Under the pieces are notes generated by a model that saw only the letters and a program-made list of their open reading frames with translations, was not told where the DNA came from and made no database searches. Below are positions 26,049 through 35,666 of a DNA stretch of 64,000 nucleotides, piece after piece (the first letter of the stretch is position 1; every line of letters begins with the position of its first letter). The position numbers were made by a program, and so were the translations under genes. Source of the stretch: Amycolatopsis suaedae. Lineage in GTDB: Bacteria; Actinomycetota; Actinomycetes; Mycobacteriales; Pseudonocardiaceae. The stretch is from NCBI RefSeq assembly GCF_004214935.1, contig NZ_SFCC01000020.1:91413-155412 (forward strand), in the 5' to 3' direction.

Positions 26049-27242
26049 ATGACGAAACGAAGAATCCTCGCCGCCACACTGGGGGCGGCCCTCGCCGTGA
26101 CGCTGGTCGCCACTCCCGCGTCCGCGACGGGTCACTCACGCGGCGAGCTGCTGTCTACAGTGGACCTCGGCGGGCTGACCGCCGAGGAGCTGACCGGCAA
26201 GCTGGCGAAGGGACCGCTCGCGGGCCAGCGCGCCGAGCACGGCGTCGACTCCTACCGCGTCACCTATCGCACGATCGACCCCCACGGAAAGGCGACGACG
26301 GCGAGCGGCCTGGTCGTCCTGCCCCGCACCACGCAGCGACGCCTGGACGTCGTGTCCTACCTGCACGGGACCCGCGCGTCCCGGCACGACGTGGCGTCGG
26401 TGCAGGACAACCTCGACCGGACCAGCGCCCTGCTGCTCGCCGCCGCCGGCGACGTCGTGACCGCACCCGACTACCTCGGGCTGGGCACCGGACCGGGCAA
26501 GCACCCCTACATGCACACCGCGTCGGAGACGACGGCGTCGGTCGACCTGCTGCGGGCGGCCAGGGAACTCACCAGGCGCAAGGGGGTGTGGCTGGACCCC
26601 CGGGTGCGGGTGACCGGGTTCTCCCAGGGCGGCAAGGCGGCCATGGCGGTGGGCCGCGCACTGCGCTCCGGCGCCGACCGGCACTTCCGGCTGGGCGCAC
26701 TCGCCCCGATCGCCGGTCCCTACGACATCGAGCACGCCGAGCTGCCGGGGATCTTCGACGGCAGGGTCAACCCGCGGTCTGCGATGTTCTACCTGGCCTA
26801 CTACACGGTCTCGATGAACCGCCTGTACCCGATCTACCGCGATCCCGCCGAGGTGTTCCGCGAGCCGTACGCCGCCGTGGTGGAGAAGCTGTTCGACAAC
26901 GAGACCAGCGAACGGCAGATCATGGAGGCCCTGCCCGCGACGCCTGCGGAGCTGTTCACCGAGTCGTTCATGGCACGGCTGCGTGCCCCCTCCGGGGTGC
27001 TGCTGCGGGTGATCAGGGACACCGACGGCACCTGCGCGGACTGGCGGCCGGGCGTGCCGGTGCTGCTGTTCGCGGGGCGTAACGACACCGACGTCCCGTT
27101 CGCCAACGCCGAGAACTGCGCGGCCGACCTGCGTTCCTCAGGCGCGCCCGCTCGGGTGATGGACGCGGGAGCGGTGGACCACTTCGGCTCGTGGTTCCGG
27201 TCGCTGCCGAAGGTGCGCGACTGGTTCGCCCACGCGCGCTGA
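26049..27242 (+). CDS. Secreted alpha/beta-hydrolase (lipase/esterase)
   Basis: 397 residues with a Sec signal (MTKRRILAATLGAALAVTLVATPASA, cleavage near residue 26). The alpha/beta-hydrolase core is present: the strand VVSYLHGTR near 101-109 with the oxyanion HG, DYLGLG near 141, the nucleophile elbow GFSQGG with Ser192, Asp in FAGRNDTDVPF near 345, and a late His in VDHFGSW. This layout resembles secreted lipases of the LIP/prolyl-peptidase-like group in actinomycetes. It is followed by a strong palindrome before the convergent gltD gene. Confidence 0.85.
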   Translation: MTKRRILAATLGAALAVTLVATPASATGHSRGELLSTVDLGGLTAEELTGKLAKGPLAGQRAEHGVDSYRVTYRTIDPHGKATTASGLVVLPRTTQRRLDVVSYLHGTRASRHDVASVQDNLDRTSALLLAAAGDVVTAPDYLGLGTGPGKHPYMHTASETTASVDLLRAARELTRRKGVWLDPRVRVTGFSQGGKAAMAVGRALRSGADRHFRLGALAPIAGPYDIEHAELPGIFDGRVNPRSAMFYLAYYTVSMNRLYPIYRDPAEVFREPYAAVVEKLFDNETSERQIMEALPATPAELFTESFMARLRAPSGVLLRVIRDTDGTCADWRPGVPVLLFAGRNDTDVPFANAENCAADLRSSGAPARVMDAGAVDHFGSWFRSLPKVRDWFAHAR

Positions 27243-27264
27243 CCCGCAGTTCCGGCCGGGCAAA

Positions 27265-27321
27265 AGCACGTGAAGGCCACCTTCATTACGTCTCACGTAA
27301 TGAAGGTGGCCTTCACGTGCT
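27265..27321. terminator. GTGAAGG-family palindrome, perfect copy
   Basis: Perfect 27-bp arms (27265-27291 and 27295-27321) with a CTC loop, left arm starting AGCACGTGAAGGCCACC. It lies between the convergent lipase and gltD stops, consistent with a bidirectional terminator. Confidence 0.75.
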
Positions 27322-27331
27322 CTGACCGGGA

Positions 27332-28840
27332 CTACACCACCGCGAGCGGCAGGGCGGTGGGGTGCACCGGGGCGGGCAGGTCGGACGCGCCGGTGAGGTA
27401 GGCGTCGACGGCGTTGGCCACCGAGCGGCCCTCCGCGATCGCCCACACCACCAGCGAGGCGCCCCGGTGCGCGTCGCCGCAGACGAACACGCCGGGGGCC
27501 GACGTCTGCCAGTCCGTGCCGCAGGACAGCGTGCCGCGCCGGGTCAGCTCCAGGCCGAGCCCGTCCAGCAACGGCATGTGCTCGACGCCCTCGAAGCCGA
27601 TCGCCAGCAGCACCAGGTCCGCGGGCAGTTCCTCGACCTCGTCGCCGACCGGGACAACCTGCCGCTGACCGGTCTCCGGATCCCGCGACACCTTGACCCG
27701 CCGCAGCTCGACGGCCCGCACGTTGCCGTCGTCGTCACCGACGAACCGGCTGACCGCCACGCCGAACTTGCGCTCGCCCGCTTCCTCGTGTGCCGGGTAG
27801 GTACGCAGGATGTACGGCCAGGTCGGCCACGGCGACCGGTCATCGTCCCGTGTGGACGGTGGCATCGGGTACTGGTCCAGCTGCGTCACCGACAACGCCC
27901 CCTGCCGGGTCGCGGTGCCGTAGCAGTCCGCGCCGGTGTCGCCGCCGCCGATGATCACCACGTGTTTGCCGGCGGCGTCGATCTCGGCCGGGCCGTCGCC
28001 CTCGACGTACCGGTTGGCGGGCACCAGGTGCTCCATCGCCAGGTGGATGCCCTTCAGCTGCCGACCGGGGGTCACCGTGTCGTTCCGGCCACGCAGCGCA
28101 CCGACCGCCAGCACCACCGCGTCGAACCGCTCACGCAGGTCCTCCACGGTCAGGTCCACGCCGACCTCGCAGCCGGTGATGAACGTCGTGCCCTCCTCCC
28201 GCAGCTGCGCGAGCCTGCGGTCGAGGACCTTCTTCTCCATCTTGAACTCGGGAATCCCGTACCGCAGCAGGCCGCCGAGCCGGTCGTCCCGCTCGAACAC
28301 CGTGACCTCGTGCCCGGCCCGGGTGAGCTGCTGCGCCGCGGCCAGCCCGGCCGGGCCGGAGCCGACGACCGCGACGCGCTGGCCCGAGGCCACCGCCGCC
28401 TCCTGCGGCTTCACGTACCCGGCTTCCCAGGACTGGTCGGCGATCGTCGCTTCGACGCGCTTGATGGCCACCGGGCCGCCGGACAGCGGCGAGATCGACA
28501 GCACGCACGCCGCCTCACACGGCGCGGGGCACAGCTTCCCGGTGAACTCGGGGAAGTTGTTGGTGGCGTGCAGCCGGTCGCTGGCCGCGGCCCAGTCGCC
28601 ACGGCGCACCAGGTCGTTCCACTCCGGGATCAGGTTGCCCAGCGGGCAGCCTGCCGTCCCCGAGTGGCAGAACGGGATTCCGCAGTCCATGCAGCGCGTG
28701 GCCTGCGTACGCACCTGCTGGTTGCGCTCACCGGAGTCAACGTCGGCGTACACCTCTCGCCAGTCGGCGAGCCGGTCGGCGTGCGACCGCTTGGCGGGTT
28801 CGGCCCGCTCGTGCTTCAGGAAACCGGTCGGGTCAGCCAC
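27332..28840 (-). CDS. gltD: Glutamate synthase, small subunit
   Basis: 502-residue FAD/NADPH-binding beta subunit that passes electrons to GltB. The N-terminal double [4Fe-4S] motif is CMDCGIPFC...GCPLGN near residues 50-70 and CPAPCEAAC near 103-111. An FAD motif (VAVVGSGPAGLAAAQQL) lies near 154 and an NADPH motif (VVIIGGGDTGADCYGTA) near 294, with VLLAIGF and the terminal FAD block VFVCGDAHRGASLVVWAI. The GTG start at 28840 overlaps the end of gltB by 8 bp, so translation is coupled. Confidence 0.95.
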   Translation of the reverse strand: MADPTGFLKHERAEPAKRSHADRLADWREVYADVDSGERNQQVRTQATRCMDCGIPFCHSGTAGCPLGNLIPEWNDLVRRGDWAAASDRLHATNNFPEFTGKLCPAPCEAACVLSISPLSGGPVAIKRVEATIADQSWEAGYVKPQEAAVASGQRVAVVGSGPAGLAAAQQLTRAGHEVTVFERDDRLGGLLRYGIPEFKMEKKVLDRRLAQLREEGTTFITGCEVGVDLTVEDLRERFDAVVLAVGALRGRNDTVTPGRQLKGIHLAMEHLVPANRYVEGDGPAEIDAAGKHVVIIGGGDTGADCYGTATRQGALSVTQLDQYPMPPSTRDDDRSPWPTWPYILRTYPAHEEAGERKFGVAVSRFVGDDDGNVRAVELRRVKVSRDPETGQRQVVPVGDEVEELPADLVLLAIGFEGVEHMPLLDGLGLELTRRGTLSCGTDWQTSAPGVFVCGDAHRGASLVVWAIAEGRSVANAVDAYLTGASDLPAPVHPTALPLAVV

Positions 28841-31800
28841 GGGACGCCTCCTCCATGATCGCCTCGTCGACGTCGCGGCCCGCCGCGCGAGCCGCCTTCG
28901 CCGCGTCCAGCACCCGCTGGTAGTCCCGCGGCATCACCTTGGTGAACGACGCCGAGCGTCGCGGCCAGTCGCCGAGCAGCGAGGCCGCCACGGCCGACCG
29001 GGTCAGGTCGTGGTGGCGCTGCACGGTCTTCTTCAGCCAGGCCAGGTCCTCCGAGTTCGGCTTGACCAGGTCGACCATCGCGCCGTTGACCTGATCGGCG
29101 TCCAGGTCCAGCACGTAGCCCACACCGCCGGACATCCCGGCAGCCAGGTTGCGGCCGGTCGGCCCGAGCACGACCGCGCGGCCGCCGGTCATGTACTCGA
29201 AGGCATGGTCGCCGACGCCCTCGGACACCACGACGGCGCCGGAGTTGCGGACACAGAACCGCTCGCCCACCTGGCCGCGGATGAAGATCTCGCCGCCGGT
29301 GGCGCCGTATGCGATCGTGTTGCCCGCGATGACCTGCTGCTCGGCGGCGAACTTCGCCTCCGGGTGCGGGCGCACGATGATCCGGCCGCCGGACAGCCCC
29401 TTGCCGACGTAGTCGTTGGCGTCGCCGACCATGTCCAGCGTGACGCCCCTGGGCAGGAACGCGCCCAGCGACTGGCCCGCCGATCCGGTCAGCAGCACGT
29501 GGATCGTGTCCTCGGGCAGCCCCTCGCCGCCGTAGCGGCGGGTGATCTCCGACCCGAGCAGCGTGCCGACCGTCCGGTTGACGTTGCGCACAGGCAACTC
29601 CAGCCGCACCGGGTGGGCATCCTCCAGCGACGCCTCCGCCAGCTGGATCAGCGTGCGGTCCAGCGCGTGCTCCAGACCGTGGTCCTGCTCGCGCACCTTG
29701 CGCCGCGCACCGCCGTAGGGCGTGCGCTCGGGCACGGCGAACACCGGCTCCAGGTTGAGCCCCTTGGCCTTCCAGTGCTCGACGGCGTCGTCGACGTCGA
29801 GCAGGTCGGCCCGGCCGACGGCCTCGTCGATCGTGCGCAGCCCCAGCGAAGCCAGCGTCTCGCGGACCTCCTGGGCGACGAACCGGAAGTAGTTGGCCAC
29901 GTGCTCGGCCTGACCGGTGTACCGCTTTCGCAGGTCCGGGTTCTGCGTGGCGACGCCGACCGGGCAGGTGTCGAGGTGACAGACCCGCATCATCACGCAG
30001 CCGGCCACGATCAGCGGCGCGGTGGCGAAACCGAACTCCTCGGCACCCAGCAGCGCCGCGGTCACCACGTCCTTGCCGGTCTTCATGGCGCCGTCCACCT
30101 GCACGGTGATGCGGTCACGCAACCCGTTGAGCAGCAACGTCTGCTGCGTCTCGGCCAGCCCGATCTCCCACGGCGTCCCGGCGTGCTTGAGCGAGTTCAG
30201 CGGCGACGCGCCGGTGCCGCCGTCGTGCCCGGAGATCAGCACGACGTCGGCGTGTGCCTTGGACACGCCCGCTGCCACCGTCCCGACGCCGAGCGAGCTG
30301 ACCAGCTTCACGTGGATCCGGGCCCGCTCGTTGGCGTTCTTCAGGTCGTGAATCAGCTGCGCCAGGTCCTCGATGGAGTAGATGTCGTGGTGCGGCGGCG
30401 GGGAGATCAGCCCGACGCCCGGCGTCGAGTGCCGGGTCCGCGCGATCCACGGGTACACCTTGTTCGGCGGCAGCTGACCGCCCTCGCCCGGCTTGGCGCC
30501 TTGCGCCATCTTGATCTGGATGTCGTCGGCGTTGACCAGGTACTCGCTGGTCACCCCGAACCGCCCGCTGGCCACCTGCTTGATCGCGCTGCGGCGCTCG
30601 GGGTCGTAGAGCCGCTCCGGGTCCTCGCCACCCTCACCGGTGTTGGACCGCCCGCCGATCATGTTCATCGCGATGGCCAGCGTCTGGTGCGCCTCCATGG
30701 AGATGGAGCCGTAGGACATGGCACCGGTGTTGAACCGCCTGCAGATCGACTCGACCGACTCGACCTCCTCGACCGGGATCGGCTCGCGGCCCTCGGTGCG
30801 GTAGCGGAACAGGCCGCGCAGCACGCCGCCCTCGCGGTTGAGCCGGTGCACCTCGTCGGAGTAGGCGCGGTAGGCCTCCTCGCGCCGGGTCTTGCTCGCG
30901 TGCTGCAGCAGGAACACCGTCTCCGGGGTGAACAGGTGCAGCTCACCTTCGCGGCGGAAGGCGTACTCGCCACCGGTCTCCAGCCTGCGGTGCACCCGGT
31001 CGGTCGGGTTGTCCGGGTAGGCGCGGCGGTGGCGGGCGGCGACCTCCTCGGCCAGCACCTTCAGCCCCACGCCGCCCAGCTTCGAGCTGGTGCCGGTGAA
31101 GTACTCGTCGAGCAGGTCCTGGGACAGCCCGAGCGACTCGAAGACCTGTGCGGCGGTGTAGGCACCGACCGTCGAGATGCCCATCTTGGACATGATCTTC
31201 AGGACGCCCTTGACCAGCGCGGTGACGTAGTTGCGGATGGCCTTGGCCGGCTCGATGCCGGTGATCGCGCCCTGGCCGATCAGGTCCTCGATGCTCTCGA
31301 AGGCCAGGTACGGGTTGACCGCGGCCGCCCCGTAGCCCAGCAGCAGCGCGATGTGGTGCACCTCGCGGGCGTCACCGCTTTCCACGACCAGCGCGACCCG
31401 CAGCCGTTCCTTGGTGCGCACCAGGTGGTGGTGCACGGCGGAGACCAGCAGCAGCGACGGGATCGGCGCCATGCGGTGGTCGGAGTCGCGGTCGGACAGC
31501 ACCAGCGTGCGGGCCCCCGCGGCGATGGCCTCGGACGCCTCCCGGCGCACCCGCTCGATCGCGGCGGCCAGCGCCTCCTCGCCACCGTCTACTTCGTACA
31601 GTCCGGAAAGGACGGTGCAGGCGAAGCCGGGAAGGTCGCCGTCGTCGTTGATGTGGATGAGCTTGGCCAGCTCGTCGTTGTCGATGACCGGGTACGGCAG
31701 CTGCACGTGCCTGCACGACGCCGGGCCCGGCTCCAGCAGGTTCTGCTCGGGGCCCATGATCCGGGCCATCGAGGTGACCAGTTCCTCGCGGATGGCGTCC

Positions 31801-33410
31801 AGCGGCGGGTTGGTGACCTGCGCGAAGCCCTGCTTGAAGTAGTCGTAGAGCAGCCGGGACCGCTTGGACAGCACCGCGGGCGGGGTGTCGGTGCCCATCG
31901 AGCCGATCGGCTCGGCGCCCTTGACCGCCATCGGCGAGAGCAGGATCTTCAGCTCCTCCTCGGTGTAGCCGAAGGACTGCTGCCTGCGCTGCACCGAGTC
32001 ATGGCTCTGCACCACGTGGTCGCGGTCGGGCAGGTCGGCCAGCTGCAGCAGGCCGGCGTGCAGCCAGTCGCCGTAGGGCAGCTCGTCGGCCAGCCCGGCC
32101 TTGACCTCGCGGTCGTCCAGGATGCGGCCGGCTTCGGTGTCGACCAGGAACATCCGGCCCGGCTTCAGCCTGCCCTTGGCGACGACCTGGTCCGGCGCGA
32201 CGTCGAGAACGCCTGCCTCGCTGGCCAGCACGACGCGGTCGTCGGCGGTGCGCCACCAGCGCGCCGGCCGCAGGCCGTTGCGGTCCAGCACCGCACCGAC
32301 CAGCGAGCCATCGGTGAACGTCACGCAGGCCGGGCCGTCCCACGGCTCCATCAGGCTGGCGTGGAACTGGTAGAAGGCGCGGCGGGCCGGGTCCATGGTG
32401 GCGTGGTTCTCCCACGCCTCGGGGATCATCATCAGCACCGCGTGCGGCAGCGTCCGGCCGCCGAGGTGCAGCAGTTCGAGGACCTCGTCGAAGGACGCCG
32501 AGTCCGACGCCTCCGGCGAGCAGATCGGGTACAGCCTGCTCAGGTCACCGGGGATCAGGCCGGATTCCAGCAGGGCCTCGCGTGCCCGCATGCGGTTGCG
32601 GTTGCCGCGGATCGTGTTGATCTCGCCGTTGTGCGCCACGAACCGGAACGGGTGCGCCAGCGGCCACGACGGGAAGGTGTTGGTGGAGAACCGGCTGTGC
32701 ACCACGGCGATGGCACTGGCCAGCCGCTCGTCGGTGAGGTCGGTGAAGAACGCGGGCAGCTGCTCGGTGGTGAGCATTCCCTTGTACACCAACGTCCGCG
32801 CGGACAGCGACGGGAAGTAGACACCCTCCCCGGCGGCGGTGGCCGTCTCGTGCTCGGCCCGCTTGCGCAGGCAGAACGCCAGCCGGTCCAGCTCCAGGCC
32901 GGCCGGCCGGTCGCCGGACGCGCCGGCGAGACCGGCCACGAACAGCATGGCGAAGTGCGGCATGACCGAACGGGCCGTCGGGCCGACGCCAGCGTCCTCG
33001 GGGGCCACCGGCACGTCACGCCAGCCGAGGACCTCCAGGTTCTCCTCGCCGGCGACACGCTCGATGACCTCGACGGCCTTGCGGCGCTCGTCCTCGTCGA
33101 CCGGCAGGAACACCATGCCCGCCGCGTAGCGGTGCCTGCCGCGCTCGTCGGGCTCGGGCAGATCGAAGGCGACCTCGGCCCGCAGCAGCTCGTCGGGCAG
33201 CTGCAGGAGGATGCCCGCTCCGTCGCCGCTGGTGGGCTCCGCGCCCGCGGCTCCGCGGTGCTCCAGATTGGCCAGTGCGGTCAGGCCGTCGGTGACGATG
33301 CCGTGGGAACGGCGGCCACGGACGTCGGCGACCATGGCGACTCCACAGGAGTCCCGCTCGGTGGTGGGATCGTACAAACCCTGGGCGGCGGGGGTGGCGG
33401 AGAAGATCAT
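28833..33410 (-). CDS. gltB: Glutamate synthase, large subunit
   Basis: 1525-residue alpha subunit that converts glutamine and 2-oxoglutarate to two glutamates. The class II glutamine amidotransferase nucleophile is Cys22 in ERDSCGVAMVAD, exposed after removal of a short propeptide. The central and FMN domains follow (SISMEAHQTLAIAMNMIGG; GAKPGEGGQLPPNKV; HDGGTGASPLNSLKHAG). The 3Fe-4S cysteines are in CVMMRVCHLDTCPVGVATQ, and the C-terminal beta-helix (YVGKGLSGGRIIV) is present. GGGAGG lies upstream of ATG 33410, and a TAAAGT box at 33500-33505 may be its -10. It is divergent from the ABC-importer gene. Confidence 0.96.
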   Translation of the reverse strand: MIFSATPAAQGLYDPTTERDSCGVAMVADVRGRRSHGIVTDGLTALANLEHRGAAGAEPTSGDGAGILLQLPDELLRAEVAFDLPEPDERGRHRYAAGMVFLPVDEDERRKAVEVIERVAGEENLEVLGWRDVPVAPEDAGVGPTARSVMPHFAMLFVAGLAGASGDRPAGLELDRLAFCLRKRAEHETATAAGEGVYFPSLSARTLVYKGMLTTEQLPAFFTDLTDERLASAIAVVHSRFSTNTFPSWPLAHPFRFVAHNGEINTIRGNRNRMRAREALLESGLIPGDLSRLYPICSPEASDSASFDEVLELLHLGGRTLPHAVLMMIPEAWENHATMDPARRAFYQFHASLMEPWDGPACVTFTDGSLVGAVLDRNGLRPARWWRTADDRVVLASEAGVLDVAPDQVVAKGRLKPGRMFLVDTEAGRILDDREVKAGLADELPYGDWLHAGLLQLADLPDRDHVVQSHDSVQRRQQSFGYTEEELKILLSPMAVKGAEPIGSMGTDTPPAVLSKRSRLLYDYFKQGFAQVTNPPLDAIREELVTSMARIMGPEQNLLEPGPASCRHVQLPYPVIDNDELAKLIHINDDGDLPGFACTVLSGLYEVDGGEEALAAAIERVRREASEAIAAGARTLVLSDRDSDHRMAPIPSLLLVSAVHHHLVRTKERLRVALVVESGDAREVHHIALLLGYGAAAVNPYLAFESIEDLIGQGAITGIEPAKAIRNYVTALVKGVLKIMSKMGISTVGAYTAAQVFESLGLSQDLLDEYFTGTSSKLGGVGLKVLAEEVAARHRRAYPDNPTDRVHRRLETGGEYAFRREGELHLFTPETVFLLQHASKTRREEAYRAYSDEVHRLNREGGVLRGLFRYRTEGREPIPVEEVESVESICRRFNTGAMSYGSISMEAHQTLAIAMNMIGGRSNTGEGGEDPERLYDPERRSAIKQVASGRFGVTSEYLVNADDIQIKMAQGAKPGEGGQLPPNKVYPWIARTRHSTPGVGLISPPPHHDIYSIEDLAQLIHDLKNANERARIHVKLVSSLGVGTVAAGVSKAHADVVLISGHDGGTGASPLNSLKHAGTPWEIGLAETQQTLLLNGLRDRITVQVDGAMKTGKDVVTAALLGAEEFGFATAPLIVAGCVMMRVCHLDTCPVGVATQNPDLRKRYTGQAEHVANYFRFVAQEVRETLASLGLRTIDEAVGRADLLDVDDAVEHWKAKGLNLEPVFAVPERTPYGGARRKVREQDHGLEHALDRTLIQLAEASLEDAHPVRLELPVRNVNRTVGTLLGSEITRRYGGEGLPEDTIHVLLTGSAGQSLGAFLPRGVTLDMVGDANDYVGKGLSGGRIIVRPHPEAKFAAEQQVIAGNTIAYGATGGEIFIRGQVGERFCVRNSGAVVVSEGVGDHAFEYMTGGRAVVLGPTGRNLAAGMSGGVGYVLDLDADQVNGAMVDLVKPNSEDLAWLKKTVQRHHDLTRSAVAASLLGDWPRRSASFTKVMPRDYQRVLDAAKAARAAGRDVDEAIMEEASRG

Positions 33411-33705
33411 CAGGGGACCTCCCTCGTCGTGTCGTGCTCAGGCGGGAAAACTCCCCGTTCTTGCTGGCACGGGACGACGATGGCCCGCTCGTTGACGCGA
33501 CTTTAACATCCCGGAAACGTGTTGGCACCGGTTCGACGAGTGATTTACCACGTCGAAGCGTAACGATCTGAACGCAGGGAACGACATCGTTCTTGATGGG
33601 AGCGGATTGCTTCGGATTGCTAATTGTAGTCGCCCGTTCAGCCCACCGATTCTACCGGCCCCCGCTTCCCAGCGCTGACCGGTGACCGCTGGTAGCTTCC
33701 CCGCC
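33411..33705. other. Divergent intergenic region gltB / ABC importer
   Basis: 295 bp with no gene. It contains a possible gltB -10 (TAAAGT, complement of 33500-33505), a GTAAC-n6-AACGC pattern at 33560-33575 that only loosely resembles a GlnR half-site pair, and a direct repeat CGGATTGCT near 33605-33622. Nothing here is certain. Confidence 0.35.
33693..33698 (+). promoter_or_regulatory. -10 box (TAGCTT), leaderless start of ABC-importer operon
   Basis: TAGCTT seven bases before ATG 33706. The lack of a leader also argues against a riboswitch directly ahead of this importer. Confidence 0.5.
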
Positions 33706-34629
33706 ATGTCGAGGCGGTTGAGCGTCCTGTTCCTGTTGGTTGGATTGGTACTGGCCGGCTGCGCCGACCGTGAGCCCGCACCGGCTCCGGGGCCGCAGCA
33801 GGACGGGGCCTTCCCCGTGCAGCTGTCCCCCGCCGGTGCACCGTCGGTCACGGTGGCCAAGCGCCCCGAGCGGATCGTCGCGCTGTCGCCGACGGTCACC
33901 GAGGTGCTCTACGCCGTCGGCGCGGGCTCCCAGGTGGTGGCCGTCGACTCGGCGTCGGACTTCCCGCCGGAGGTTCCCAAGACGCCGCTGTCCGGCCTCT
34001 CCCCCGACCCGGAGGCCATCGCCGGCCACAACCCCGACCTCGTGGTGGTCAGCGCGGACCGGGACGGCAAGCTCGCCGCGGCCCTGCAGCGGACCGGGGT
34101 CACGACGCTGGTCGTGCCGGACGCCAAGACCCTGAACGAGGCCTACAGCCACATCGAGCTGCTGGGCAAGGCGACCGGCCACGCCGCCGAGGGTGCCGAC
34201 GTCGCCCGGCGGACCAGGGAGGATCTGGACAAGATCGTCGCCGAGACACCGAAGCCCGCCAAACCACTGCGCTACTACCACGAGGTGGACCAGACGTTCT
34301 ACTCCGTCACCTCGGGCACGTTCATCGGGCAGGTCTACGCGAAGTTCGGCCTGGCCAACATCGCCGACGGCGGCGGGGTCGGCGACTACCCGCAGCTGTC
34401 GTCGGAGAAGGTGCTGCAGGCCAACCCGGACCTGATCTTCCTCGCCGACACCAAGTGCTGCGGGCAGAGCCCGCAGACCGTCGCGCAACGGCCCGGCTGG
34501 AACACGCTGACCGCCGTGAAGAACGGCAACGTGGTCGCCCTCAACGACGACGTGGCGTCCCGGTGGACCCCGCGCATCGTCGAGCTGGCCCGTGCCGTCG
34601 GGGCGGCGGTGGCCAAGGCCGGCAAGTAG
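33706..34629 (+). CDS. ABC importer substrate-binding lipoprotein (BtuF/FhuD type)
   Basis: 307-residue solute-binding lipoprotein. The signal peptide ends in lipobox LVLAGC, making Cys19 or so the lipid-anchored residue. The mature protein has the helical-backbone metal-chelate receptor pattern: RPERIVALSPTVTEVLYAVGAGSQVVAVD near 52-80, NPDLVVV near 112, and RPGWNTLTAVKNGNVVALNDD near the C-terminus. These receptors bind cobalamin, haem or ferric siderophores; the sequence does not tell which. It is the first gene of a three-gene importer operon with overlapping junctions. Confidence 0.9.
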   Translation: MSRRLSVLFLLVGLVLAGCADREPAPAPGPQQDGAFPVQLSPAGAPSVTVAKRPERIVALSPTVTEVLYAVGAGSQVVAVDSASDFPPEVPKTPLSGLSPDPEAIAGHNPDLVVVSADRDGKLAAALQRTGVTTLVVPDAKTLNEAYSHIELLGKATGHAAEGADVARRTREDLDKIVAETPKPAKPLRYYHEVDQTFYSVTSGTFIGQVYAKFGLANIADGGGVGDYPQLSSEKVLQANPDLIFLADTKCCGQSPQTVAQRPGWNTLTAVKNGNVVALNDDVASRWTPRIVELARAVGAAVAKAGK

Positions 34630-35666
34630 TGCCCTCCGTGGCCACGGTCACGCGGCTGCGGCCGCGGACCGTCGCCGCCGGCCTGGTGCTGTTGCTGGTC
34701 AGCGTGCTGGCCGCCCTGCTGCTCGGCGCGGGTGAACTGGGCTGGCAGCGGGTGCTGGGCGAGATCGTCGCCCAGGTCACCGGCGGCACGTCGCCGCTGT
34801 CCGACCGCGAGGCGGCGATCATCTGGCAGCTGCGGCTGCCGCGCGTGCTGGTGGCTGCCCTGGTCGGCGCCGCCCTGGCCAGCGCCGGAGCGGCGTTCCA
34901 GGGCGTGTTCCGCAACCCGCTGGCCGACCCGTACCTGCTCGGCGCGGCCGCGGGCGCGGGCATGGCGGCGACGCTGGTCGTCGTGTTCGCCCCGGACGTC
35001 ACCGGCTGGGTGATCGGGCCGCTGCCGCTGGCCGCGTTCGCCGGCGCGCTGGCCGGGGTCGGCCTGAGCTGGCTGCTGGGACGATCCGCCGGCGGGACGG
35101 GCACGGCGACCCTGCTGCTGGCCGGCGTCGCCGTGGCGGCGTTCCTGACCGCCGTGCAGACGTTCGCGCAGCAGCTCAACACCGACAGTCTCAAGCAGGT
35201 CTACACCTGGATGCTCGGCGGGCTGAACGTGTCCGGCTGGCAGGAGGTGTGGCTGGCGCTGCCGTACACGGCGCTGGCCGGCGTCGTGCTGTGCCTGTGC
35301 GCGCGGCTGCTGGACGTGCTGACGCTGGGCGACGCCGAGGCCGCCGCGCTGGGCGTGCGGCCCGGACGGGTCCGGCTGGTCGTGCTGCTGGCGGCGTCGC
35401 TGGCCACGGCGGCGGCCGTCGCGGTGAGCGGGCTGATCGGGTTCGTCGGCATCGTCGTGCCGCACCTGGTGCGGCTGCTGGCCGGGGCGAGCTACCGGGT
35501 GATCGTGCCGATGTCGTTGATCGGCGGGGCCACGTTCCTGGTGGTCGCCGACCACATCGCCCGGACGGCGCTGCCCGGCGAGCTGCCGCTGGGAGTGGTG
35601 ACCGCGTTCACCGGCGCGCCGTTCTTCCTGCTGGTGCTGCGCACGTCGAAGGGGCGGCTGACGTGA
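34629..35666 (+). CDS. FecCD-family ABC importer permease
   Basis: 345-residue inner-membrane permease of the BtuC/FecCD type with about ten hydrophobic segments. The characteristic blocks RLPRVLVAALVGAALASAGAAFQGVFRNPLADPYLLG (about 73-109) and SGLIGFVGIVVPHLVRLLAG (about 269-288, the coupling-helix region) are present. GTG 34629 shares one base with the preceding TAG (TAGTG); GTG 34638 is an alternative. The gene continues into the ATPase with a GTGA overlap. Confidence 0.92.
   Translation: MPSVATVTRLRPRTVAAGLVLLLVSVLAALLLGAGELGWQRVLGEIVAQVTGGTSPLSDREAAIIWQLRLPRVLVAALVGAALASAGAAFQGVFRNPLADPYLLGAAAGAGMAATLVVVFAPDVTGWVIGPLPLAAFAGALAGVGLSWLLGRSAGGTGTATLLLAGVAVAAFLTAVQTFAQQLNTDSLKQVYTWMLGGLNVSGWQEVWLALPYTALAGVVLCLCARLLDVLTLGDAEAAALGVRPGRVRLVVLLAASLATAAAVAVSGLIGFVGIVVPHLVRLLAGASYRVIVPMSLIGGATFLVVADHIARTALPGELPLGVVTAFTGAPFFLLVLRTSKGRLT

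Noticed and set aside
27936..33506. Open frame of 1,856 codons on the plus strand across gltB
   Set aside because: It is antisense to a complete, well-conserved gltB. Its translation is low-complexity (Arg, Gly, His, Val, Gln rich), as expected from a shadow of a high-GC gene.
33560..33705. Cobalamin riboswitch or GlnR site between gltB and the importer
   Set aside because: The importer gene appears leaderless, leaving no room for a riboswitch. The GTAAC-n6-AACGC pattern matches the GlnR consensus too weakly.
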